NCBI GenBank assembly: GCA_021234155.1
Contig: JAJEKV010000024.1
Coordinates: 15,104,913-15,168,912 of the forward strand
Origin: Isoetes taiwanensis
Lineage: Eukaryota > Streptophyta > Lycopodiopsida > Isoetales > Isoetaceae
Direction: 5' to 3'
DNA: 64,000 nucleotides
Shown here: positions 25,087-36,066 of the stretch, in pieces
Layout of the letters: each line of letters opens with the position of its first letter
Position numbering within the stretch: position 1 is the stretch's first letter
Program-made: the position numbers and the translations under genes
The notes under the pieces: model-generated
What the model was told of the DNA's origin: nothing
What the model saw: the letters and a program-made list of their open reading frames with translations, nothing else
The model's database searches: none

Positions 25087-26702
25087 TGATCGTTCCAAGG
25101 GAATATACGCCATAAATACGTATATCCCTTTGGACTGTCACCATACAAGTCTACCTAGGTAGCCTTGTATGCCTTGGATAAGTGGCAGGTGCACATCTGC
25201 TAATTGTTTAACTTAGATAACCTTAGGATAAGGCCCACTTCCACATGGCCTTTATCCTATTGGAGCAATCCGCCACACGGCTCCTCATCTTAGTGGTGCC
25301 ACGTGGCATCCCACGTGGGACTCCACACCTATATGAGCCCTAACCCTAACCCTAGACCCTTTTTCTCTGACCTAGCACCTGAGCTCCCATCCACGCGTTC
25401 AAACCCCTGCTTTCGAGCATCGCTCGCCATAGCCTAGCCTGAGCAAGCCCCCGGAAGGTGTGTATGATCATAGAGGGAGCTGTGCCGGGAACCACGCTTA
25501 GGAGCATGGAGACGCCAGAATGGGAGGAGCCGACCGGGAGGAGGTAGGTTGAGTAGAGTTCATGTTAGTTCATCCGGGAAGTTAGCACCCGTGATGGGTT
25601 AGTATGTTGTGTCTAGAGTAGAGCCACCCTAGATTTTTGTTGAACATCTTGAACCCTAATCAAGGAACCCTAACTCGATAGTTAGATATGTATGATTAGG
25701 TTAAGATGTTCATAAGGATATTGTTCATGATGATTATGTGATGATGGTTGATCATGTTGTTCCTCTTGTGTTGGGAAGGGGGTAGAGACCCAGGGCCATG
25801 TGTAGTATGCTCCTAGTATAGATCCTTTAGTTCCTATTAGTTACAGATGTGCATAGGAACCCACCGGGCTATGGAAGCTATGATGTGACTCAAAGACTAC
25901 ACAACGGGCTAGAGGTAAGATGGAGGGTGGATCCCCGAAAGTGGGGAAGCCGGGATCCCATAGTGGCTAGGGCTTATGGTGGTCACTACGGTGGGGCCGA
26001 GCATGGGTCCGACACCTCCCGGGCAATGGTGTTGCCTCGCCTCAAGAGTTGCAAGTGTCGTCTTGGCTTTGTTTTGGGGGTTCACTGGCACGTAATCGCG
26101 GTGTCGCCACGATTCTCTAGTCGCCTCGTGGAGCCTCTAGACCCTGGAAGAGAGATGCAACCCTTCCTACCTCACTCCACTGTGGGAGATGCAACCTCGG
26201 AGTAGTCCCGATGGGTGATGCCATGGGATCATGTGATCCTAAGGTTAGAGTCATGCCACGCCTTGGTCCAGCCTCCATCCGCAGCATGCAATGTGGGAGG
26301 GGCGGATGGAGGGTCAACCCTAGCCATTGTCTTATGCCACCCCACCATTGTTATGACTCTACCGCCTAACTTGAGGCCTATCTAGTCAAATGATTCCCTC
26401 ATGTGTCTGGAGCCACGTAGGAGCCCTCATGTTTTATGGTATATGACTATGCCCTTTTGTATCTCCGGATATGCGAATGGAGCCACCCTTCGAGGTAGCA
26501 TATTGTATTGTACCGCTAGTTCCTCGACGCGTTTATGCTTCCTCCGCGGATAGAGCCCATAGAAGGGCGCGCGAAGACACCTTTCGTGTCCCCTCCACCA
26601 CGGCCACCCCAGTGCGCGGATAGACTGGAGGCCCAGGCGGTTGTTGGAGCCTACCTGGGATTGCCGAAAGGTACCGCTCGTGCATGCTTGAAGGTGGAGC
26701 TA
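25087..26702 (+). repeat. 5' LTR, copy 1
   Basis: Starts TGATCGTTCCAAGGG. The copy 2 version starts TGACG and ends in CA just before the PBS. The first ~730 bp match 36067-36790. It contains a promoter-like block at 25299-25337. Confidence 0.88.
25299..25356 (+). promoter_or_regulatory. LTR promoter block: two G-boxes, TATA-like motif, telomere-like repeat
   Basis: Two CCACGTGG palindromes (25299-25306 and 25311-25318) are G-boxes, the plant bZIP/bHLH binding core. A TATA-like CTATATGAG follows at 25329-25337, then CCCTAACCCTAACCCTA at 25338-25354, three telomere-like units. Spacing fits a U3 promoter with transcription starting shortly downstream. The same block is at 62357-62410. In the truncated 3' LTR both G-boxes are altered. 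Confidence 0.6.
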
Positions 26703-26720
26703 ATGGTGAAACAGCGCGAT
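26703..26720 (+). promoter_or_regulatory. Primer binding site, degraded, copy 1
   Basis: The sequence taatggtgaaacagcgcgatg aligns with TGGTATCAGTGCGATG of copy 2 (63785), a match to the 3' end of initiator tRNA-Met as used by many plant LTR elements. The differences include the CAG region. Confidence 0.6.
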
Positions 26721-27262
26721 GTTCTTGGTCAACCAAGAACTAGCACCTGACTATAACCATGAAAATAGTCTAACGAGCCCATAGGGTGAAATAAAAAAAT
26801 CCCCACCATCTAACCCTAATAGGGAAAATTTTTTCCTGTGTAGTGGGTCGAAATTAGGTTAAGAATAAAATGAGTCAAATTCATCTCTAGTAAAATTGAG
26901 TGAAAATTATGCACCAGATCAAATTTCACCTAAAATGGGGTCAAGAATCATGCCACCTGGAGAGACCGGGTGAAAAATGCCTTAAATCTATAATTAATAT
27001 CAAACTATTAGAAATTTTAAAATTTTAAGGTATAATTTAATTTTAGTATATGTATTAGAAATCAAAACACATATTAATAATAAGGTACTATGGGGTAATT
27101 AATAAGGGGGCTAATAAGTAGGCCTATTAATGGTAGGAGAATATTCCTGTGGACCCCTTCCTTTTAAATAGTCTTGCCACCTCATTTTCTCCCTCCAAAC
27201 TTTCCCTCCAATTGCCTCTTGATCAGCCTTATGTCACCCTCGCTTTTCTAGACCGGCCAAGT

Positions 27263-27364
27263 ATGGCAAGAACCAAGCAAACAGCCTTAGAAATACAACC
27301 AGGCGACTCCACGCCTCGATGGCCCAAGCAAGAGCCAGTCCACACACCTAAGAAGATCCCTTGA
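27263..27364 (+). CDS. Gag-position ORF beginning with a histone H3 tail-like sequence
   Basis: About 560 bp after the primer binding site, at the usual gag start, an ATG at 27263 opens MARTKQTA. These are exactly the first eight residues of histone H3 including Met, covering R2, T3, K4 and T6. The next residues in frame are LEIQPGDSTPRW, then more Lys, and a stop at 27362. Frame shifts near CAG-like sites probably truncate a longer basic protein, since Lys/Arg-rich frames continue to about 28,200. Function is inferred only: a gag whose N-terminus mimics the H3K4 tail could engage chromatin readers. A chance match over eight residues at a start codon is unlikely. Confidence 0.55.
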   Translation: MARTKQTALEIQPGDSTPRWPKQEPVHTPKKIP

Positions 27365-28560
27365 GCACCTCGACCCAAGAAGGGGAAGAGGAGCCTCCTC
27401 CAGTAGCAGCGATCTAAAACCTACCACGACGAGGAGGAGGGCACTCCAGCGCGCCTGCCTCTTCACACCGGGCGGGCACGCTAGAGAACCGACCATCTCG
27501 CCACTTGGCCTTCCTGACAACCGAGGTGGAAGATCGTGGAAGAATGTGTGGAAGAGCAGCCCCAAAGACAAGACCCAGAGGCGGGTCTTCAGCCCAAGAA
27601 GAAGGGCAAGGGAGAAAGGCGGAGTGGCCTAAGAGAGGGGTCACAGGGAAGAAGAGGGGAGGCGAAAGCAGGAGCTCGTGGAGCAGAAAGAAGGACTAAG
27701 AGGAGGAATGATCGCCCCTTGAGGACCGTGAGTAATTCTCGAGGAGCCTCCCCTACAAGAGGAGGAGGTGGAAGATGGGGAAGGTGACGAGGAAGAGGAG
27801 CGGGGGGACGACGGACCAAGGCCACCTTATCCAAAGTGGCCCTGCCACCTAAGGTGCGCGTAAGGCGTATGTCGGCGTGATCGTCAAGCCGCTTCTGAAG
27901 GAGGAGCGCTCGTGACGCCGCTTTTTACGACAAGAATACCTCGCCTGGAGGAGGTATAACGACCGGTACCACGCGAAAATGTCCAACGCGATCGCGGGAG
28001 GGGGCCTACCCTCACCAAAGAAGCAGCCCAAGCCGGCCATCACGGGAGAAGCCAAGAAGGTCCATCATGGGCCCAACTCCCACACGCCGAAGTTTTTCGA
28101 GAGATTGCCACTTCCAGCCAGCTGCACCAATCTCCTCGACAGGGAAGGTTTCCTTCGAGCCGCTGGGCGCGCGAGGTGATGCGTGAGTTCGCCACCCATC
28201 ATAGGGGTGACATCACGCACCAAGGGTGTTTGCGTGTGTAAGCCGGGGAGGCCGAGCTCACCCAAATTCTTCGGAGGAGGGAAACCGTTTACATCCACGC
28301 CAAGAGGGTAACCCCGATGCCTAAGGATATACACTTTATGCCGCATCCGCTAGGAATTCTTTGAGGATGCAATTCGGTGTAAATTAAAGTAATCATAAGT
28401 AATTCCACCTATAAATATAAAATTTTGTTGCAACCCGATTTTGAATTTGTATGAAAATGTGTCTGGTAGTTCAAATTTTACTTTAGTTTCATTGGCCATA
28501 ATTAGAATGATCAAAATAAAGTAAATTAAAGCATCCTAAAGCTTAATTAGCCAAATTTTT
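27365..28560 (+). other. LTR element internal region: GC-rich, Lys/Arg/Glu-coding stretch
   Basis: A purine-rich, GC-rich stretch. Plus frames at 27,505-27,790 are rich in Lys, Arg, Gly and Glu, and a frame at 27,979-28,179 reads MSNAIAGGGLPSPKKQPKP. It is probably the remainder of the gag-like basic protein, with frameshifts. I see no zinc knuckle or protease motif. Confidence 0.4.
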
Positions 28561-30100
28561 GGGATAAAATTTGAATGGTTGGCTAACCTCCGCCCAAGGC
28601 CATTAATGCTAGAGCTGATTTTCATGGAGCAACCCGGCTTTCGGCGATTTTGACCTAAAAAATATGTCCAATCCGCTTCAAGGAAAGTTGCTATTAGATT
28701 AGAAGCATGCTAAATAGCCATAGTCGCTATCCGAGGATTGTTTTGCCCCCAAGACAGTCCCGCCATAGCCTCTCACTATCGCCAACAAGCACCCTTTTAG
28801 CCCCAACCCACGATTGTGGGTTTGAGGGAAGCAAGCGACACCCCTGGGGCAGCAGGAGGCCACCCGCTTTTGCAGAGGTGATGCACTTAAAGGCGGATGG
28901 CATTCTCGGCCTGTCTTGGAGTTGGAGTAGGCGCGGCCTGATCGCCCCCGCCATTTGCTGGTCCGTTTCAGGGATGCTTTGTCCCGGGCCGCACATCCTC
29001 CGCCATGGTAATCACTTGCGAAGGGACCTCCTTTCTCCGGCCTGTGAAGACCTTACCCCAAAGATGTTTTATGTCGGACTAAGGATGAATTGTGTCGAAG
29101 TTCATGAGGCTCGCCTCGCGACTCGGGTGGGCGTATAGAGGCGGCAGTGCTATCATTCGATCACCGCCACTTGATCCATGGGCGCGGTTCAGGTAGTGGA
29201 TTTGGATTCGAGACCGGGCTGGGCTTATGCCCTCTTGTTTTGTATTATTTTAGTATTGTGATTTGCTATGGGGCATAGTCCCCGAGTTCGGTGGTAATCG
29301 GGCCGCCCCCTCACGCTTGATTTTGGCTTCGCCTTTTGTTTGGTCACGGGTTTCGCCCTACTTTCAATTGGCTTTTTGCCCTCTTTTTTGTATTGGGTCC
29401 CATAACCCGGATTGGTTCCGCTGGACGTTAAAATTTCTTCCTTCCTTCCTTCTTCCATAGTAGCATCTTTAAAATTCCTTAAACCTTCATTGAAAGCCAA
29501 ATAGATTCAACGTTGCACCGGCTAACCCCGCCTCAAGGCCACACGCAGAAATGATTTTCGCGAGCAACCCTGCTTGATTTTCACCCATTTTCGCCCGAAT
29601 TGACTCAATTTTGATCCAACAAACCGCCATGTAGTGTTTCTCGCTCCCTTTTGCTTAGATTTGCACTTCATGGTAGCTCATTTGGACACTTATAGCCATA
29701 GAATAGAAGTCCTCCCCATCGTGAACCTTTTGTGCACTAACCCGAGGTGTCCCTAGGTCTATAAAAGGGGCCTCATTTTGCCATTTTCTCCCCATCTAAA
29801 CCGGCCTCGCCTTTTGCGATATTTCCTTAGTTCTTGCTTACATTCATCGCCCATTTTTCATACCCCTCTCTCGCCAATGGCGCCATCAAGCTTTGTTGGA
29901 TGGTACGATGATGCAAATCACATCCGCGGACTTCCCCGCCGAGCAAGCATTTCATGTAGATTGATCATCTCTTTGACCTTCATGCCACCTTTGACCGTAA
30001 CTCCTACTACATGCATATCATGTGCCAAGATGACCAGCACAAAGACGTATTACCCTGAAGTTAGCTTGCCACCAGGGGAGGCAAATGGGTTTCCTTAGAC
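28560..30100. other. Internal segment with a repeated ~110-bp motif and a TATA box
   Basis: Two related stretches, about 28,565-28,660 and 29,475-29,580, share ggctaacc, ccgcc, aaggcca, gattttc and gagcaaccc in order, about 910 bp apart. A strong TATA box (tctataaaagggg) at 29758-29770 precedes an ATG at 29878 reading MAPSSFVGWYDD. This could be a degraded nested LTR or a second promoter region. I cannot define its borders. Confidence 0.4.
29758..29770 (+). promoter_or_regulatory. TATA box (TATAAAAGG) inside the LTR element
   Basis: A consensus TATAAAAGG lies in non-LTR sequence, followed by a pyrimidine-rich leader (ttttctccccatctaaaccgg) and an ATG at 29878. It may be the promoter of a nested element. 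Confidence 0.45.
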
Positions 30101-32400
30101 TCTCTCACCCAAGCCATAGGTGGGGATCCAAGGGCAAGAGTAGACTGTGGGATAGAACCGTAAACATGTTGCACTACATGACCTCGTAGCATCATAGGCA
30201 TAGGTACCTCTCAAATTCAAGCAAATTTTAGCTTTGTTCATGCAAAGACAGGGCCAACCAACTGTGGGGAGCCGGATTCAACCTTTGATTTGGCACCTCT
30301 CTCGACACCGGAGGCAACATAGGCATCCATGAGATCGTAGACCGCTGCATAATTAACACTATGGCTCCATATCGGGTACACCAATGTTACATTGAGAGCA
30401 GATTATGAAGAGCAAGAGGAGGAGAACCCAAGTTGGGAAATCGTGAGGCAAGAAGGATGGAGAGGCGATAGCCCGCCAAGAGGAAGCACTAAGGCGAGAC
30501 TTTGAACCGCCATCATATCACGGCTCGAACTCCCGCCATCATCGACCATGAGGGAGTACATATTCGCCACGACATCCTCAACCTTCCCTATTGTCAAGAA
30601 GAAGGCCTCAGATCAATGAGCTCCTAAGCCTAGTTGCACAAGAACGTGGTAGCTTAATTTCATCAAACTATGATTATCAAGAGATTCCAAGGAAGTAGTC
30701 GAATTTACATTCCTAATGGGAAACGATGTCGACATCAAGCTTACAACGTGATAAGGCGGGCGATATATCGCCAGCCAGGAACCCGCCATCCCGAAGAAGA
30801 ATTCCAGCAGATCCAAAGCAGTTGTATAAGCCGGGAAGAGGCCCAAGCCCAGCGCAGCAAGGCGCCCAGTGTATGGCGCTAAGCCCCAGCAAAAGATCAA
30901 CTTGAGAATGCAACCACGGCGTGGAGAGACCACGAGGATCTTATGGCACCAGATGTTTTTGGTGAAGCAGCTCGAGAAAGCGGACGGAACCACGGGCCAG
31001 TGCAAAGGCAAAGCACCAGGCACTACTACTTCCTCAGCCAAGGGCGCAGATGATAGTTTTCCACAAGGAGTTCAGCCCAAGGGGAGAAGAGTCCGTATGC
31101 CCTCATCGCGACTTCGTGCTTTGGGCAAAGATGCCGTAATAGAGCATTGGGTAGACCATGTTATCCTCTTCAAGAGATCCGTAGTCCTTCATTCTCTCGA
31201 CTTCTAAGGGGCCACTCGTGGATGCGCACTTGTCGAGGTGATGGGCAACCGCACCGAACTCCCAAAGACCAATGTGGCAAGAGCATTGAGGGAGGATCGC
31301 GCAAGAATCCCCGCGTAACATGGGCAAGGGCATAGGGATTCAAGAAAATCAAGAACTTCTTCGGTTTTACATCGCTGATGGAAGACTTGTTTTGTTAATT
31401 AATTAAAGTGTATTGTAACCTCTTTTCCACTATTATCATGTAATTCATGAAATGTATCCCTATATACCAATTAATGTATTACCATGATTTTGACTTACAA
31501 ATGGAATTTTCATATGATTTCTTTTGTACCTAACAACAATTTAATTGTAGGCAAAAATGACTATTGTGTAACTTAATAACAAGCATTGATGATTAATCCT
31601 TTGCAAAGAAGGAACACAGTTCGTGTTCAGGCTCTCGTGCCCCGACATCACCCTGGTACCCGTGAACCTTTTCGGACGCGGATCGATGACAACAACGAAT
31701 TTATATGACGCCGGAAGCAATCAACGAAGTGTCGGGCCCAGATGAGGGACCCGACATGCATCGGGCCGATCCATTGGGCCACCCCATTGATGAATGCCCA
31801 AGAATATGCACTCGCTTCCACCACCACCTCCACCGCCACCTCAAAGAAGGCATCGAGGAGGGTCCACGCCAGAGGGCAGGACAATCAAGGGAATGTCGAG
31901 ACGTGAAGAGGAAAAGGAGAAACGTAAGGAGTCCAACACCACCCAGCTCCAGCTCATCAGACACTCGCAGACAGCCATGACAGTTCTAGCTCAGAAAGTG
32001 AGTCTGACACTCCACAGGTAAGAGCCAAGGCCAGTTGTTATGGTAAACGGCGCCATTCGGCACACTAAGGGGGGAGGAGGATTACATTCACATAGACCTC
32101 GCTGGAAGTAAGTGGGCCGATGGGGGCAGAGGTCATGGAGATTGGAAGGTATGACCTTATAGTAGAGAATGGAGTTCCCTGCCAGCTTAAAAGCCATGAT
32201 CGATCATGACCGCAATGAAGTCGCCATGACAAAGACCGGACGGCACCAAATTCATAGTGAGAGGTAAGAAGACAGCCTTCTTCTATGTTGTATTTCTTTG
32301 AAGCAAGCCTAAGGAAAAGTATAGAAAGAAATAAGGTGGATTACATTTTGAGATTGGAGGCAATTGAGCCCAATAAGGTGGATGGAAACGCATCAAAAGG
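30100..32400 (+). other. LTR element internal region, gag/protease part not resolved
   Basis: Fragmented plus frames (30,670-30,882; 30,869-31,207; 31,705-31,980) are polar and rich in Gln, Arg and Pro. An AT-rich stretch at 31,380-31,600 has no coding signal. I find no CCHC knuckle or DTG/DSG protease motif. The gag C-terminus and protease presumably lie here but are too damaged to assign. Confidence 0.35.
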
Positions 32401-32409
32401 GAAAGCAGC

Positions 32410-33640
32410 TTGCCCAAGCCAATAGCAAGGCTTATTTCTGAATTCAAGGATGTATTTTCGGATGAACCGCAGCTACCACCTTATAGGGTGTGGAGTGTGA
32501 GATCACATTGGCACCGTGATGCTAAGCCCACTGAAGAAGGCACCATACAGATGAGCACCGGAGTAAGCAACTCCGTGAATTGCTTGAGCTTGGTTTTATT
32601 AGAGCAAGTGTGTCTCCCTTTGAGCACCCATACTCTTCTGGCGAAGAAGAAAGATGGCGCTTAAGAATGTGTATAGACTATCGCCGCTACCAACAAGCGC
32701 ACGATAAAGAACAAGTATGCATTGCCAAGGGCGATGATCTAATGGACCAGCTCCAAGGAGCAAAGGTATTCTCTAAGATTGATTTGAGGTCGTGGTACCA
32801 CCAAATAAGAATAAAAGAAGAGGATATCCATAAGACCGCCTAACGCTGATGGTCACTTTGAGTTTACAAGAATGCCCTTTGATTGTCGAACGCCCAAAGA
32901 ACTTTATGCGCCATGAACGACGCCTTCGGGATTTTCTAGACGAAGTTTGTCATTGTCTTCTTCAACCACATTCTAGTCTACAAAGAAGTCCATTGAAGAT
33001 CATAGTCGCAAGATTTGAGAAGGGTGTTAGAAAAGTTGAGGCGGCATCGCTTGTGGAAAGCTCTCCGCGCCACTTTGCTACCGAAGAGTGGAGTACTTGG
33101 GCCATGTCTTATCGGCAGAAGGAATCTCCACCGACCCCGCAAAGATCGCTGTAGTAGATTGGCTTTACCCAAGGAATGTGGCGGAAGTAAGAAGCTTTAG
33201 GTCCGGCAAAAGTTATTACGTGTAAGTTCGCGGAAGGACTTCGCAATGGGCGCCCCTTGACGGACCTCACTAAGAGTGTTAAGGTGAAAGATTGGAGAAC
33301 ACATTGGTCAGAAAAAATGTTCAAGCTTCATTTGAAAAGCTTAAGGAGGTTCTTTAACAACAAAGGGGGCATAGTTCTCGCCGCATCCGCATAAGGACAA
33401 GATAGTAGCAACAGATGCAAGTAAGATAGCAAATGTGGAGTCCTTATGCAAGAAGGAAGAGTAATAACTTATGATTCCAAGAAGTTGAACGATACCGGCG
33501 CTTATCCAACCCATGATCGAACTCTAGCTATTGTCGGCTCTTCAGATTTGGAGGCATTATTTGCTAGGGAGGAAGTTTCGTTAGACACCATCACCGTAGC
33601 CCAATACATTTTACCCAACCACCCTTAATCTAAGGCAAAA
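32410..33640 (+). pseudogene. Pol: reverse transcriptase and RNase H of the Ty3/gypsy element
   Basis: Readable pieces include ISEFKDVFSDEPQLPPYR (pre-RT linker), LELGFIRASVSPF, LRMCIDYRRY and LMDQLQGAKVFSKIDLRSWY (RT fingers and palm, with the first catalytic Asp in KIDL), then IKEEDIHKTA. The YxDD region near 32,950 is corrupted. RNase H is seen near 33,440-33,530 (ITYDSKKLND, YPTHDRTLAIV). Frames shift repeatedly. The product would copy the element RNA into cDNA. Confidence 0.87.
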
Positions 33641-34990
33641 GGAGGTGGATGGAATTCTAGAAGAGTATGACTCGAGATTGCTTATAAGCCGTAAGTTGAA
33701 TGTGGTCACGATGCTCTTTCTAGAAGACCTCTTGAGACAAGAACACATTGTAATGCTATATCAACTCTTTCGAAAGTGGGTATGGCAAGAAAAAATCGAG
33801 GGAGACATTACCATCCGATGGTGATTTCTGAGGAGGTATGGGAAAGCCTCTAGGGAGGCTAGAACAGATAAGGAACCAGAAGCCTTCAAGCATTATAAGA
33901 AGGAAGGCAACTTGTTGTATCATAAGCATAAGTTGTGTGTGCCGTAATCTTCGTGTATAAGGAAGCTAATCCTTCATGACACACAACAACCCCAATAGCG
34001 TGGCATGCGTGTTTTATGAAGACCTACTTCAAGATCCGGGGTAGCTATTTTCGGCCGGAATGAAGAAGCGATAGCAAGATATATTCGCGGAGTGCCGCTT
34101 GTGTCGCAAAAAACCAAAGCCGGAGCAGCTTCAATTCCAGGAGCTTTGAAACCTAGCAAGCCAAACTTTAAGTGGGAAGTGGTGGTATGGATTTTATCAT
34201 GGGATTCCTAAGACTCTTCGAGGCAAAGATGCATTGATGGTCGTAGTAGACAAATTATCTAAGATGGCACATTTTGTGCCTTGTAGAACTACCAACAAAG
34301 ATTAGATATCGCCAAGTTATTTGTGAAGGAGATTTTTAGACTCCACGGCATGCCTTGGGAGATAATATCTGATAGAGATTCCAAGTTTATGAGTGCTTTT
34401 TGGCAGGACCTCTTCAAGACTATCAGCACGAAGCTCTCCATGAGCACGGCATATCATCCCCAAACAGATGGATGACGAGAGGAAAAAATCGAATCATTGA
34501 AGATATGCTTAGAAGTTTTGTGTGGACAGCAGTTCAAGTGGGATGAGTACATCCACTTTGGTGGAATTCCCACAATAGTGCAAACAGAGTCATCTCGATG
34601 TCTCCTTTCATGGTAAATTACGTACCGCTAAGCTTAACCCTATTACTTGGCACAATCCGCGTCAAAGGTTGAAGTGTCCCAGCAGATGCTAGGAGATATG
34701 CAGCAGCTTGGTGGAAGAAGTGAGAGGTTACCTCCCAGCAGCAAGAAGTCGGCGGTAAGAGTGTAACCACAAAGCTATTGTGGACCGTAAGAGAGTTCAA
34801 GGTAGGGGCTTATAGCAGGTGGTTGAAGATCAAGGTCAAGCAAGCTAAGCTTCGGATTGGGAGTTGCAAGAAGCTTGCCCCTAGGTGGGCTGGTCCGCTC
34901 AAGATTGTGGGAGAGTGGGCTCCCAAGCCTACAAGTTGGATCTTCCTACCATCTCAAAGTTCACAAGGTCTTCCACGAATTTATTGAAAA
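33640..34990 (+). pseudogene. Pol: integrase of the Ty3/gypsy element
   Basis: The zinc-finger part lies near 33,950-34,090 (LILHDTQQP, ARYIRG, CRLC-type residues). The catalytic core lies at 34,180-34,600, with MDFIMGF and MVVVDKLSKMAHFVPC (first Asp), [13 protein letters not shown] (second Asp) and a [10 protein letters not shown] segment. The C-terminal part reads KKLAPRWAGPLKIVGE near 34,870. Several stops and frameshifts are present. Integrase inserts the cDNA into host chromatin. Confidence 0.87.
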
Positions 34991-35079
34991 GGCACAATCC
35001 TAAACCTCGATGAGGTTTTGGATACTCCAACTTTGTTGGAAATGACCCAGGAGCAAGTTGAAATTGTGCCTCGAAAGTT

Positions 35080-35200
35080 ACTTTGATAAGTCATTCAAGA
35101 AGACTAGGAGGTCTCAGCCTTCCAAAGATTTGGTCAAGTGGAAGCACTTGCCTGCGGAAGACGCGACATGGGTATTGAAGCTGTGATTTGGAGAAGCAAC
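35080..35200 (+). pseudogene. Integrase C-terminal chromodomain-like segment
   Basis: A short frame reads SQPSKDLVKWKHLPAEDATW at about 35,114-35,172. It matches the conserved centre of chromodomains in plant Ty3/gypsy elements (VKWKG-P-E-ATWE). In that family the domain reads methylated histone H3 and steers insertion into heterochromatin. Upstream residues FEEVLD-type at about 35,010 fit the preceding linker. The frame ends soon after at a TGA. Confidence 0.72.
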
Positions 35201-36055
35201 ACCCGTAATTTATGAAGGAGCTTGATGGGCGAAGTCGCCTCCCGACTTGGTCGGACTCTCACCGCCGTGAGGTTAGCTTAGTATGTTTGTTAGTTTCTAA
35301 TTCTCGGGCAGATGTATTCTAGCTAGTGGAATGCATATGCCGTAATCTTGGAACATGCGGGCGATGATGAGATAAGCCTTTACATGCCTCTAGGCCAACA
35401 TGCACCAGAGGTGCGCATGACCAATAAGGTCAGCGCGAGAGAGAGAGGAAAGGCATGGCCGATAATGGGACATCGGCCGATGCTCCATATGCCACGCATG
35501 GGGGTCGCACACCGCCATAGGGGTCATGGTGAAGGTCAAAGCGATCATGTGCGATGATGGGATCGTGAGACGCTCCCAGCTTAAAACCCTTGGGGCATGA
35601 TGATCAGGGGTACAAGCACCTGCAACCGAAAGCACAAGGTAGCACTTGATGGGCGCATGATGGGATCATCTTAAATGGTCCTTAAGCTCAAATTCAAAGG
35701 GCTATGATCGGGTGGTCCCCTAAAACCACAAACTTATTAATTAAACTAACGTGCTCCATGCCCATGCAAGTGAGAAGGAGCTTCGAGGTGGGCGATTACG
35801 AGAAGATGGGGAACCATAATTTAGATTATGAACCCTAATAACTCTTATAATAATGTTTTGAGTTACCATCAGGGAAGTAACCTTGTTAAGGCTATATAAT
35901 TTTGTATAAGTACAAATATAGCCTAAATTTTGAAACTTAACTTTAATAGGAAGTTGATCGCTTAAATTAAACTTGTGTGTATGACCTATGTTGTTTTGCG
36001 TGATAGATAGGTTCATCACCTTAGCGCAATGCAATGTCGAGGACGCGATTGTCCC
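35201..36055. other. Pol-to-LTR spacer
   Basis: About 850 bp between the end of pol and the polypurine tract. No domain is recognised. It contains one AT-rich stretch at 35,810-35,960. Confidence 0.5.
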
Positions 36056-36066
36056 AAGGGGGAGAA
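36056..36066 (+). promoter_or_regulatory. Polypurine tract
   Basis: The purine run aagggggagaa lies directly before the 3' LTR start TGACGCCCAAGG, the expected plus-strand priming site. Confidence 0.8.

Noticed and set aside
25338-25354. Interstitial telomere or chromosome end
   Set aside because: Only three CCCTAA-type units inside an LTR, present in every LTR copy; a promoter motif is more likely than a telomere remnant.
27287-27834. Minus-strand Leu/Pro-rich ORFs opposite the basic gag-like stretch
   Set aside because: GC-rich purine-biased DNA opens several frames on the other strand; no family match.
30670-31041. Minus-strand ORF of 142 codons with Leu-rich, membrane-like sequence
   Set aside because: It lies antisense within the LTR element, has no recognisable domain, and codon breaks match the plus-strand element; treated as a shadow.
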